The notes beneath the pieces were generated by a model. That model had not been told where the DNA came from. It made no database searches and was given only the letters and a program-made list of their open reading frames with translations. From positions 41,225-105,224 of the forward strand of contig CANMBS010000017.1 of NCBI GenBank assembly GCA_947496145.1: 64,000 nt of DNA, written 5' to 3'. Below, piece after piece: positions 34,981 to 43,249 of this stretch (position 1 is its first letter; the number at the start of each line of letters is the position of its first letter). The position numbers and the translations under genes were made by a program. The DNA is from an uncultured Pseudovibrio sp. (GTDB lineage: Bacteria > Pseudomonadota > Alphaproteobacteria > Rhizobiales > Stappiaceae).

Positions 34981-35120
34981 TGGGAACCCTATACGATTAT
35001 ATCCCTGACTGGGCCGTTGACTGGGTGCCGGGGGCGGCTGAAGAACGCAGAAAGCGCCAGATTAAGACGCTGATTGTGATCGCTGGCGCGGCCTTCATTG
35101 CTTCAAAGGTCATGAAATAA
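34980..35120 (+). CDS. 46-residue tail-anchored protein of the provirus
   Basis: Trp/Asp-rich N-terminus (YDYIPDWAVDWVPGAAEE), a basic patch, then one hydrophobic helix (LIVIAGAAFIASKVM). It overlaps both neighbouring genes by one base (TAATG), so it is embedded in the same translational chain. A membrane role is likely; not recognised. Confidence 0.6.
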   Translation: MGTLYDYIPDWAVDWVPGAAEERRKRQIKTLIVIAGAAFIASKVMK

Positions 35121-35392
35121 TGGCCTTGGATATCGGCACAATTCGCGCTCCATGCGGATGGGAGGAAGACCCGGCCAATCCCGGCTTCATGCGCATGAAA
35201 TCATGTGATCGCGTCGGGACTGGTTCGGGCAATGTCAATCTGTCCGAGCTGTTTGCCTCTGGCTGGACTGGGCTGGATATCGGCTGGCCTAGTCCTCAAG
35301 GCCGTAGCGGTACTTCCAATAGGGCACGATGGGTTTCTTTCGTGGCAATAGCTCTTTTTGCGCTTGGTTTAATATACGTCCTACGGAATTAG
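35120..35392 (+). CDS. Last rightward gene of the provirus, C-terminal TM protein
   Basis: A 90-residue protein. The N-terminal part has two Cys (APCGWEEDP, MKSCDRVG) and a Gly/Ser-rich linker; the C-terminal helix is WVSFVAIALFALGLIYVL. It overlaps the previous stop (TAATG). The final 104 bp are overlapped on the opposite strand by the HTH gene at 35289-35723, an unusual convergent overlap. Virion membrane location is inferred. Confidence 0.65.
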   Translation: MALDIGTIRAPCGWEEDPANPGFMRMKSCDRVGTGSGNVNLSELFASGWTGLDIGWPSPQGRSGTSNRARWVSFVAIALFALGLIYVLRN

Positions 35393-35723
35393 CATGAAGG
35401 CCGAAACGTTGCCCCAGGGCTTTGTTTGTCATTCCGGTGCGTGCCAGTCGCCGGATTTCTCTGTTTCGCCGCTCTAATGCAATTGCATCACGACGCTGGA
35501 TAGCTTTTTTGTGCCATGCAAGCACGGTTTCCGGGTTCAGATTATGCTTCTTAGCATAGGCATAGGGGTCAACATCCACCTTAAGCCTGTTGATAAGTTC
35601 ATTGAATTCGCGGTTTCTTTCTAAAAAATTTCGCCGATTTCGTATGTACTTCCTAAGTCGTTTTGCTTCACGCTCATGTAATTTAGCTTGTTCTTCTAAG
35701 CTCTCTAGTATGTCATCACGCAT
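35289..35723 (-). CDS. Coiled-coil/HTH DNA-binding protein at the right end of the provirus
   Basis: A 144-residue basic protein. Residues about 5-45 form a coiled coil (LEEQAKLHEREAKRLRKYIR), and the C-terminal half has a helix-turn-helix, GMTNKALGQRFGLHANSVGR followed by IL. It is the only other minus-strand gene of the element and lies next to the right att site. It could control late genes, excision or superinfection. A palindrome, GGAATA-AAA-TATTCC, lies 18 bp upstream of its start and may be its operator. Confidence 0.7.
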   Translation of the reverse strand: MRDDILESLEEQAKLHEREAKRLRKYIRNRRNFLERNREFNELINRLKVDVDPYAYAKKHNLNPETVLAWHKKAIQRRDAIALERRNREIRRLARTGMTNKALGQRFGLHANSVGRILNQAQKELLPRKKPIVPYWKYRYGLED

Positions 35724-35849
35724 ATGATACTTCTGTGCTTGGAATAAAATATTCCGATGGTACGACTGACATCAACACAAAGGCAAGTTATTGCGATGTT
35801 GATGTTAAACGGAGAGCGCATTGATATTACAAGGGGAATTGTGAACCGT

Positions 35850-35877
35850 TTTTCGCATAAGGTAAATTATGGAACTT
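35850..35877 (+). other. Right dif-like site (putative attR, or the chromosomal dif)
   Basis: XerC arm TTTTCGCATAA, centre GGTAAA, XerD arm TTATGGAACTT. The arms match E. coli dif at 8/11 and 7/11 positions, including the core CGCATAA...TTATG dyad, better than the left site. It shares GCATAAGGT with the left copy. It lies 126 bp outside the HTH gene, at the provirus/host junction. Confidence 0.65.
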
Positions 35878-36389
35878 AATACGTAAAATCCACATGCCTT
35901 GCATAGTTCTCAGAATGCCCGGCAGAATGCTCGTGTGTCGTTCAAGTCCGTCATATCTATGTGATCTGCACAGCTCTTGGAGGACGTTATAATGTTAGAT
36001 CAGTCCGCGACAGAAGCAATCTACTCTGGCAAGTCCTCAGGATCCTCCGATCAGATCTTCAGAATACAAAGCCTATGAGCGACAATCGATGTATAACTTG
36101 GAAAGCTTGAAAAGCCATTCACCAACGAGCATTGAATGAAATCGCATAGTCTGCATCTAACCGTCTCACGCTTTCTCTTGCTCAAACGCTGCGATCCAGG
36201 AATATAAGAAGCGATCTCGCCAATCATACTAGCAGTAAAAATGCGCATCAGATCAGTGAAAGCAGCACAAATTTACGTAGGAAAATATTCCGCAACACTA
36301 CTTGAGGCTTTGAAGTTACTATAGGAATAAATTCCGCAATCTGTATTGCGAAATTCTACAAAATAGAATAGTCTAAAATAATCAATATG
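35878..36389. other. Intergenic region right of the provirus
   Basis: No coding sequence is supported over 512 bp. AT-rich. It contains GGAAAATATTCC (36280-36291) and GGAATAAATTCC (36324-36335), both followed by GCAA and similar to the box upstream of the provirus HTH gene. An imperfect hairpin, ATTCCGCAAT-CTGT-ATTGCGAAAT, spans 36331-36354. Confidence 0.5.
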
Positions 36390-39300
36390 TTAGAATTTAA
36401 TCTGTAGTCCTAAAAGTGCACGGCTGTTCTGGTTGTTTGATGTATTGAGGACCTCGTATCCAACTCTGCCAAACAAGTCTAAGTGCAGCAGGTCACCATA
36501 TCTTTCACTTGGCCATCCTTTCCATTTCATGGAAGCCCCAAGCCCCAGCTCCATGGTTACAGCAGTCGAGTTCCTGTTCCAGTTTCCGCTGCTGACAGAG
36601 TATGCGAAAGGCAGCAATAAAACATCTTGTGCCAACCTGAACGAATAGCCGAGCCGCCCATCACCGTAAAACAGAATGGCTCTGTCCTTTTCAAAAAAAT
36701 AAGCCCCATCCAGACGAAGATTGATGTAAAGCTCGTGCTCATTCTCTAAGCTCTGGCCCGGCTCGTAAAGCGGCAGAAAGTCATCTCCTTGTGTGTATGA
36801 CCATTGCACTCTGCCAAGCCAGTTGTCATCAGTCAGGCTGCCACCTTTAAAAAACCGCTCAACACCGATTTTCAGGTTCTGGTCTTTCAAAGGCTTGAAG
36901 CTCACCCCAACAACACCTTGATAGGTATCAGGATCAGGGCGCAAGCTGTATCGCTGGTTCAGCCACTGAGCACGTGCAATCACTTCAAAGATCCGCCCGT
37001 CCTGATACCCAATCACAGGCGGTCGCCAGGAAAGATCGACCAATCCAAACGGAGCGCTAAATGGAATGCCTAGTGTTGATCCCGTTGTATCCACCACACT
37101 GCGCCGTGACGGACTGATCCCCTCGAACAGCCGCAACCCTATAGGGGTCTCCGAAGCTCGCAACTGCTGCTGTTCAGTCTCTTCCTGCTTCTCAAGCGGT
37201 AAGGTTTGGCGGTTCACATCAGCCTCACGCATAAGGAGAATGCCTGTTTTAGAGGACCTCATTTGCCCAGCACTCTGCGCAATCACCTCCGGCTCTGGTT
37301 TTCTTTTCTGCGTGTCTGCCAATGGCTTTTTTTGGGGCCGCATCAAGATGCGGGTGTCTTCCTGCTTGATCTGAAGCAAGACCTGAGAAATTGCGAGATT
37401 AGGATTAAGCCTGTACGCTTCCTCCAGTTCTTTACTGGCTCGGTGCGGATCACCAAGGCGCAGATACAGGCTCGCCAGAGCCAGATGCTGGTCTGCACCA
37501 AGGCGCTGTGACCCAGCCTCACGCCGCACACAGGCCAGCACTTCTAGATTTCGCCCAAGTGCGCCATATGCCTCACAGCGGATCGCCGCAATTGCATCAA
37601 GGTTCTGTGTCTGGTCCAGCTGCCGTACAAGCCTGAGCGCCCGTGTAGGTTGCCCCAGTTCCAGTGCAAGATGGCCTGCCTCTAAAACAGCATCGGGTTG
37701 ATTGTCCAGCTTCACCGACTGGCGATACATGAGCACTGCCTCGCGCAAATCACCATTGGCTTTTAAAATTCGGGCAAGGGAGAGAAGTGCACGCGCAAAG
37801 AGCCTTTTGTCTTTCACGCTCAAACTGGCAGAATTCGTGTAGGCAAATACATGTACGATCCAGTTACGCGGTGTAACACCGCGCGCATTGCTCTCCTTAA
37901 GCATCAGGTAAGCAGGCAATATCAGCGCCGGGTCAGGTTGTACTTTCCAGTCTGCAATCAGATAAAGCAGCGCATTCGACCAGTCTTCATTTCCTGCTGA
38001 AACGGCGGCAAGATCAAACAGAAGCCGGGCATAAGCTATATGATCATTTGCATTGAAACTGCCCGCTGCCCGCTCCCGGTCAGCACGGGCCAGCGCATCA
38101 TGTAAAACCGCAGAGGCCACACGATAGCGGGCATTTAAAAGCGCCACCTGCCCCCGCTTGGCAGAAATGCGCCAGTTGGGCATCAAAGCCTCAGCCTCTT
38201 TGAGGACCTGATTTGCCAGCTCAAGATCACCCGCACGCCGCGCCAGATCAGAAAGTGCCTGCAACAACTCCACCCACGCTTCCGGCGCTTTCTGCCGATC
38301 TGTCAGCTTCGTGATTGCCCGCAGCTCAACCAGCGCACCAATTGCAGCACTTTCCCAGCCATTACTAAGCGCCAGTTTGCTAAGCTGTAGTCCATATTCC
38401 GGGCTGCGTGTCAGTTGAATGAGAAGTCGCCCGGCAGTGACTGCACGAGCATCATCTCCGGCCCGTATGGCAATATCGGCCAGTGCAAGATAATAGTTCG
38501 CCCGCTCTTCAGGCCCGGAGGCCTTGGTGTCCAGCAGTTTCCCGTCACTTGTCAGCAACGCCATTTCCGCTTCAGCGCTGGACTCTGACTTGGCCAGTGT
38601 ATAAGCCAGCAACACCCGGGAGGACAAATCCAGAAAATCAATGCGCCCCGCCTCTAAAAAACTCAGTAGTTCTTCAAGATGCCCCGAGTTAACAGCACTG
38701 GCCGCCAGCGCTCTTGCAAAAGTGCGCTGCTCCAAAGCTGAAGCCTGACGCCCGGAAAACAGACCATTGCGATCCCCTCGCCGCAAAACAGCATAGGCTT
38801 CCCCATCCTTGCCTTGCTCCATAAGCAAAAACGCACGGTTTAAGATGGCTGTCCGCTGGGTGACGGGTGCATTGTCCAGTTTGGACAGTGCCTCCCACTC
38901 ACTCTGCGCCTCTTCCAGTTGATTGAGATTGCGTAGCAAATCTGCCCGCACCAATCGTTGAGCCGGATTGGCAGCGCCAAGCTCGCGCAGGATGTTCAGT
39001 GCGTTGAGGGCTTCACGGGGTCTGTTGATCTTTATGGCCGCCTCTGCCGCTCCTGCAAGAGCAACTTCGCGATCAGTGGCAAGCAGTTTGCCCGTTTCAA
39101 TGGCAAGGCGAAAATCAGCAAACGCCTGCGAGTATTCACCAGTAAACATATGCAGGTGCCCAAGAGCCAGATAGCCACGACTGAAGGCAGGTGCCTGCGC
39201 CTGCAAAATTTCAAGCTGTTCAATGGCTGTAAAAGAACGCCCCAGAGAAATCAGGACCTGAATTTTCTCCCATCGTGCCACCAGATGCTCAGGATCATGG

Positions 39301-39623
39301 CGCAGCAACGTACTCAGCTCCTTAAGAGCCTCCTGCGTTCGCCCCATCGCCAGCAATCTGTAAGACAAATCAAGCAAGGGCATGGAGCGGTAATCACGCC
39401 ATTTGTTTTGCAATATGAGCTGGCTGTCCTGCCGGTCTTGCAAAAGACCTAGGTAATAGGCATCCCGCTGTGCGTCTGTGTAAATCGCATGGGTGCCCTC
39501 AGGAACTTGTGAGCGGGTGGGCAGAGACACTCCCAATGCGAAGATGAAGACCCACAAAAGAGCAAGGGCAGCCCCGCGGTTCGCAATCTGGCGCGCGCGA
39601 TGAGGTGCGTCAGCGTATTGCAC
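36390..39623 (-). CDS. Large TPR/beta-barrel outer-membrane protein, NfrA-like (N4 adsorption protein A family)
   Basis: A 1077-residue exported protein. The signal peptide includes ALALLWVFIFALGVSLPTRS. Residues about 50-760 are a long series of TPR-like helical repeats (for example LSYRLLAMGRTQEALKELST). The last about 200 residues form strands of an outer-membrane barrel (GVERFFKGG, then LFYGDGRLGYSFRLAQDVLL) ending in a terminal Phe, LLGLQIKF. This is the design of NfrA, the phage N4 receptor, and BcsC/PgaA-type exopolysaccharide exporters. The start is GTG at 39623 with GAGGAGGG 7 nt upstream; a TTG 33 bp earlier is possible. Confidence 0.8.
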   Translation of the reverse strand: MQYADAPHRARQIANRGAALALLWVFIFALGVSLPTRSQVPEGTHAIYTDAQRDAYYLGLLQDRQDSQLILQNKWRDYRSMPLLDLSYRLLAMGRTQEALKELSTLLRHDPEHLVARWEKIQVLISLGRSFTAIEQLEILQAQAPAFSRGYLALGHLHMFTGEYSQAFADFRLAIETGKLLATDREVALAGAAEAAIKINRPREALNALNILRELGAANPAQRLVRADLLRNLNQLEEAQSEWEALSKLDNAPVTQRTAILNRAFLLMEQGKDGEAYAVLRRGDRNGLFSGRQASALEQRTFARALAASAVNSGHLEELLSFLEAGRIDFLDLSSRVLLAYTLAKSESSAEAEMALLTSDGKLLDTKASGPEERANYYLALADIAIRAGDDARAVTAGRLLIQLTRSPEYGLQLSKLALSNGWESAAIGALVELRAITKLTDRQKAPEAWVELLQALSDLARRAGDLELANQVLKEAEALMPNWRISAKRGQVALLNARYRVASAVLHDALARADRERAAGSFNANDHIAYARLLFDLAAVSAGNEDWSNALLYLIADWKVQPDPALILPAYLMLKESNARGVTPRNWIVHVFAYTNSASLSVKDKRLFARALLSLARILKANGDLREAVLMYRQSVKLDNQPDAVLEAGHLALELGQPTRALRLVRQLDQTQNLDAIAAIRCEAYGALGRNLEVLACVRREAGSQRLGADQHLALASLYLRLGDPHRASKELEEAYRLNPNLAISQVLLQIKQEDTRILMRPQKKPLADTQKRKPEPEVIAQSAGQMRSSKTGILLMREADVNRQTLPLEKQEETEQQQLRASETPIGLRLFEGISPSRRSVVDTTGSTLGIPFSAPFGLVDLSWRPPVIGYQDGRIFEVIARAQWLNQRYSLRPDPDTYQGVVGVSFKPLKDQNLKIGVERFFKGGSLTDDNWLGRVQWSYTQGDDFLPLYEPGQSLENEHELYINLRLDGAYFFEKDRAILFYGDGRLGYSFRLAQDVLLLPFAYSVSSGNWNRNSTAVTMELGLGASMKWKGWPSERYGDLLHLDLFGRVGYEVLNTSNNQNSRALLGLQIKF

Positions 39624-39797
39624 TTGACCACCCTCCTCTGTGCAGCAACCAGTCAAAGTTACTCTAGGAGATTCGCGGTGATCCGCTCACTTGCAGAAAA
39701 TCAGTTGGGTAATGGGCGAGAGAATTATTAGCATGGAAGGAAATGGCTAGTTCCCTCCCATGCAACCTAGCAATTCAGCATGGTTTATTCTGCAGAT

Positions 39798-40937
39798 TTA
39801 GGCCAAAGCCTTGTCCTGATGCATACCGTCAATCTCTGCGGCAGAAAAACCAAGCTCCTGTAAAATCTGTGAAGTATTGTCGCCCGTACGTCCGGCAGGC
39901 TCTGGCGCTTGCGGTTGAGTGCGGCTGAAGCGCGGCGCAGGAGCTGCTTGTGTCACTCCATTCAGGCGAATACGCCCGCCGCGCTCTGTGTTAAGTGCCG
40001 CCGCATTCGCCTCTTCAATGGAAAGCACAGGCGCAACACAGGCATCGGTTCCACTAAAGACACCGGTCCAGTGCTCCAGTGTTTGCGCCTTGATGGTTTC
40101 TGCAAATTGCTTTTCTAAGCCCGGCCATTCTTTCATATTCATCTGAATTTTCGAAAGTTCTGCGGGAAGTCCCAGCCCCTTAAGCAGCAAAGCAAAGAAC
40201 TGCGGCTCCAGTGCGCCGACAGAAAGATAGCGCCCATCTGCGGTTTCATAGCAGCGATAAAACGGAGCGCCGCCATCCAGAAGATTTGCCTGCCGTTTGT
40301 CCTGCCAGAGGCCGCGCCCAAGTAATGTGTAAATCAGCCCCATCATGGCTGGCACGCCGTCTATCATTGCCGCATCAATCACCTGCCCCTTGCCGCTGTT
40401 GGAGCGCTCAAACAACGCAGACAGCACCCCTAAAAGCAGGAACATGGACCCGCCACCATAATCTGCCGCAATATTAAGAGGCGGCATAGGTGGACGGTCC
40501 TTCTCGCCAATTGCATGCAGCATGCCTGTCATTGCAAAATAGTTCAGGTCATGTCCTGCGGAATGAGCCAGCGGCCCCTCCTGCCCCCAGCCAGTCATGC
40601 GTCCATAGATCAATCCGGGGTTCTTAGTAAGGCAAACATCCGGCCCAAGACCAAGCCGCTCCATAACGCCCGGGCGAAACCCTTCAATTAAGATGTCTGC
40701 TTTCTCAAGGATTGAGAAGAAGACCTTCTTCGCACCCTCCGACTTCATGTTAAGTGCGATAGAACGTTTCCCCCGCCGGTTCACATCCTTGTCGATGCGC
40801 TCTCCCGTGCGCCGGTCCACCACAATCACATCTGCGCCAAGGTCCGCAAGCAACTGTCCCGCCAGAGGAGCAGGGCCAAGTCCCGCCATCTCCACCACCT
40901 GAAGTCCTGAAAGCGGTCCCGTCTTTTGTCTCGTCAC
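39798..40937 (-). CDS. CaiB/BaiF-family CoA transferase, alpha-methylacyl-CoA racemase-like
   Basis: A 379-residue class III CoA-transferase-fold enzyme. Seen: LSGLQVVEMAGLGPAPLAGQ and LADLGADVIVVDRRTG at the N-terminus, and AGHDLNYFAMTGML plus ADYGGGSMFLLLG, where the His and Asp correspond to the catalytic pair of alpha-methylacyl-CoA racemase. It would epimerise 2-methylacyl-CoA esters or transfer CoA. The start is GTG at 40937 with GGGGAGG 5 nt upstream; longer versions begin with unrelated sequence. It is 367 bp from the aromatic operon, so separately transcribed. Confidence 0.85.
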   Translation of the reverse strand: MTRQKTGPLSGLQVVEMAGLGPAPLAGQLLADLGADVIVVDRRTGERIDKDVNRRGKRSIALNMKSEGAKKVFFSILEKADILIEGFRPGVMERLGLGPDVCLTKNPGLIYGRMTGWGQEGPLAHSAGHDLNYFAMTGMLHAIGEKDRPPMPPLNIAADYGGGSMFLLLGVLSALFERSNSGKGQVIDAAMIDGVPAMMGLIYTLLGRGLWQDKRQANLLDGGAPFYRCYETADGRYLSVGALEPQFFALLLKGLGLPAELSKIQMNMKEWPGLEKQFAETIKAQTLEHWTGVFSGTDACVAPVLSIEEANAAALNTERGGRIRLNGVTQAAPAPRFSRTQPQAPEPAGRTGDNTSQILQELGFSAAEIDGMHQDKALA

Positions 40938-41304
40938 ATCTGCCTCCCCGGTCAATTCATAAATCTGTGCGCTGAGCATCTGCTGTGTCACCAGTCTCAA
41001 TGACCCGCCTTGCAGATGCTTACACAACAGGACCAAACAATCATCATACCCGCATCCTGCATGAGGAGAATAACTTCACCGCCACACTCTGGCATAACTG
41101 TAAAATGAGGCTCACTCGCCCTGCAACTCTCCATTAGGACAATGGCCTATCTAATAGGTGAATGAGGAAGGGGCGTAAGACATGAGATAAATTCATCATG
41201 GATTGGCGAACGAACTTAAACCAACGCATGAATCACTTAAAAAACGCATTTAAGTACACATATCAACGCAAAATTGAAACGCGAATAAATTCAACAAGTT
41301 ACGC
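40938..41304. other. Intergenic region, no gene seen
   Basis: AT-rich spacer between the CaiB-type gene and the arylformamidase-like gene. It should hold the CaiB-type promoter near its left end and the terminator of the aromatic operon. I see no strong hairpin or ORF. Confidence 0.5.
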
Positions 41305-42111
41305 TTATGTGCTTAATAGTGTTCTGAGGAGAAGACTTTCAGGGTGTTCCAACCCATCCAGCACAGTGAAGTGATTTTTCCCCGGCTCTCCACAGGTCAT
41401 AACTTGTGTCTCAAATCCCCCCCAAACGGCGCAATGGGCATCATTTTGCCGGCGAAATTCTGCCAGCTCCTCACCGCCAACCCAGCCAGTAAAGCGAAGA
41501 TTATCAAGAGGTTCGAGTAAAACCGGGCTTTCCTCACGCGCTTCATGCTCATCCAGCTGTAAGACCTCATTCATCGCAGTCCGGCGGATTGGCCGAAGGT
41601 CATAGACCCCACTGATCCCAAGAATATGCCTGATGCGCCCACGAAGGCTTTCGCTAAGACGACGATCAGTACACCCCAACCGCGCCACCAGATGACCACC
41701 CGCAGAATGCCCAGTCAGGAAAACCGGGCCCTCAACTTCTTTAGAGGAAACTTGAAGTGATCTTTCTATCTGATTGGAAATATTTGTAATTTTAACATTG
41801 GGACAAAGATCGTAGGAAGTGATGGCAACACTATATCCCATCTCCACAGCCCCCCTTGCAAGGTGGCTGAATGCCGATTTATCAAAAGCCTTCCAATAGC
41901 CACCATGCACAAACATGACCAGCCCTTTGGAGGCACCGCCTTTCGGAAAAAACAGATCCAGCCTCTCTCTTTCCCCGTCCCCATAAGCAACATCAAGCCT
42001 GCTTTCACAAGTTTCCCGGAAGGCTTTTGAACGCTCAACCCATTGATTAAACAGCTCATCTGCGTTTCGCACGGCTCCAGAATTATGATAGGCAGCATCC
42101 CAGTCACGCAT
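41305..42111 (-). CDS. Alpha/beta-hydrolase resembling arylformamidase (kynurenine formamidase)
   Basis: A 268-residue enzyme. Seen: the oxyanion-hole motif FVHGGYWKAFDKS, the nucleophile elbow FLTGHSAGGHLVARL, and the catalytic His in GEPGKNHFTVLDGL. HGGYW plus GHSAGGH is typical of alpha/beta-type arylformamidases, which hydrolyse N-formylkynurenine to kynurenine. Kynurenine catabolism yields anthranilate, the presumed substrate of the ligase in this operon, so the context fits. The true substrate may still be another carboxylester or formamide. It is the last gene of the operon, 45 bp after the thioesterase gene. Confidence 0.75.
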   Translation of the reverse strand: MRDWDAAYHNSGAVRNADELFNQWVERSKAFRETCESRLDVAYGDGERERLDLFFPKGGASKGLVMFVHGGYWKAFDKSAFSHLARGAVEMGYSVAITSYDLCPNVKITNISNQIERSLQVSSKEVEGPVFLTGHSAGGHLVARLGCTDRRLSESLRGRIRHILGISGVYDLRPIRRTAMNEVLQLDEHEAREESPVLLEPLDNLRFTGWVGGEELAEFRRQNDAHCAVWGGFETQVMTCGEPGKNHFTVLDGLEHPESLLLRTLLST

Positions 42112-42156
42112 CGCTTTATCCCACTTCCGCCATTACGCCGTTTGCATAAGCAGTCA

Positions 42157-42576
42157 TTAAGACCCCTCTTTCTTAAGGAACAAATTCATTTTCTGCGCAA
42201 TATCGTCAGGCCATTGAGCTGGCTTCTTTTCCGCTCCCTTAACGTAAACCATGACCGAGCGATGGATCAGTCTCAACTCGCCTTCGCAGGTGATCGTGAA
42301 CTCCAGATTAACGCTGGACCGACCAAGTTTTGTCACTGCAAGAGTGAATAACAATGCATCACCAAGTTTGCTCGGGCGCTTAAACTCCGTATCGATTTTA
42401 GCCGTAGGAACCGCATTTCCTTGATTCATATGAATATCTGCGAAGGAAGCTTTTAAGGACTGCTCAAACCACTCCTCTGTAACCTGATTAAACATCTCGT
42501 AGTAGCGGGGATAAAATACAATTCCCGCAGGATCGCAATGTTGAAACGTCACTTGAATACTACGCTCAAAGACCAA
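42157..42576 (-). CDS. Acyl-CoA thioesterase, 4-hydroxybenzoyl-CoA thioesterase (hot-dog) family
   Basis: A 139-residue hot-dog protein. The N-terminal motif FQHCDPAGIVFYPRYYEMFN carries the Asp used for catalysis by the Pseudomonas-type 4-hydroxybenzoyl-CoA thioesterase subfamily. It would hydrolyse aryl-CoA intermediates and release CoA. The start is TTG at 42576 with AAAGGA upstream, and it overlaps livF by 11 bp, so it is in the operon. Confidence 0.82.
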   Translation of the reverse strand: MVFERSIQVTFQHCDPAGIVFYPRYYEMFNQVTEEWFEQSLKASFADIHMNQGNAVPTAKIDTEFKRPSKLGDALLFTLAVTKLGRSSVNLEFTITCEGELRLIHRSVMVYVKGAEKKPAQWPDDIAQKMNLFLKKEGS

Positions 42577-43249
42577 GATATCTGTCCTTTATTTCCTCAG
42601 TAAGGGTGTCTGGAGGCCCTGCCCACACCGTCTCGCCCTTTTCTAAAATAACCGCCTGATCCGCCAAAGGCAGAAGCTCCTTCAAGGTCTTATCAACGAT
42701 GAGAATGGAAAGTCCCGCATTCTTCAGCGTTGCAATTGCTTGCCAGATCTCACCACGCACCACAGGTGCCAGCCCTTCGGTTGCCTCATCAAGGATCAGT
42801 AATTTCGGGTTTGTCATCAATGCTCTGGAGATAGCCAGCATCTGTTGTTCGCCCCCTGATAACGTGTTCGCCCGCTGGTGTTTGCGCTCTTGAAGACGTG
42901 GAAACAGCTTGTAAACACGCTCTGACGTCCACTCACCTTTTCGGGCCGCCGCAGTCAGGTTCTCCAACACAGACAGATTGGGAAAGCACCGCCGCCCCTC
43001 TGGTACCAGTCCCAACCCCAACCGTGCAGCTCTATGGCTCGGCAGACCATTTAAAACCTGCCCGCAAAACTCAATAGTCCCATTGCTCGGCGTAACCATC
43101 TGACAAACTGCATTGATCGTGGTTGATTTCCCCATGCCGTTGCGTCCGAGCAATGCCACCATTTCCCCTTCGCCAATACAAAGGTTTACACCAAAGAGCG
43201 CTTGAGCAGCACCATAGTGTGCCTCTAACTCGTTGACTTTTAAAAGCAT
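42566..43249 (-). CDS. livF: Branched-chain-type ABC transporter ATP-binding protein (LivF-like)
   Basis: A 227-residue ATPase. Walker A LLGRNGMGKSTT, signature LSGGEQQMLAISRAL, Walker B LLILDEATEGLAP, and the GLGLVPEGRRCFPNLSV motif typical of LivF. It pairs with LivG to power the importer encoded by livH and livM. It starts on the livG stop (TGATG). Given the aromatic-CoA genes in the operon, aromatic acids are more likely substrates than branched-chain amino acids (inference). Confidence 0.88.
   Translation of the reverse strand: MLLKVNELEAHYGAAQALFGVNLCIGEGEMVALLGRNGMGKSTTINAVCQMVTPSNGTIEFCGQVLNGLPSHRAARLGLGLVPEGRRCFPNLSVLENLTAAARKGEWTSERVYKLFPRLQERKHQRANTLSGGEQQMLAISRALMTNPKLLILDEATEGLAPVVRGEIWQAIATLKNAGLSILIVDKTLKELLPLADQAVILEKGETVWAGPPDTLTEEIKDRYLGL

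Larger units (their letters stand above)
25061..35877. mobile_element. PM2-like (Corticoviridae-like) tailless provirus, about 10.8 kb
   Basis: The segment is tightly packed with genes that overlap by 1-4 bp and contains the PM2 core set: a repressor, a zinc-finger HUH rolling-circle Rep, an FtsK/HerA-type packaging ATPase and a P2-like double-jelly-roll capsid protein. It also has many small single-TM proteins expected in an internal membrane and a peptidoglycan hydrolase. There are no tail, portal or terminase genes and no integrase. Size and content agree with phage PM2 (about 10.1 kb). The ends are defined by two dif-like sites; exact recombination points are inferred. Confidence 0.85.

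Noticed and set aside
25061..35877. Plasmid or integrated conjugative element instead of a virus
   Set aside because: No mobilisation, partition or toxin genes; the capsid-like protein, packaging ATPase and cell-wall hydrolase in one operon favour a virus.
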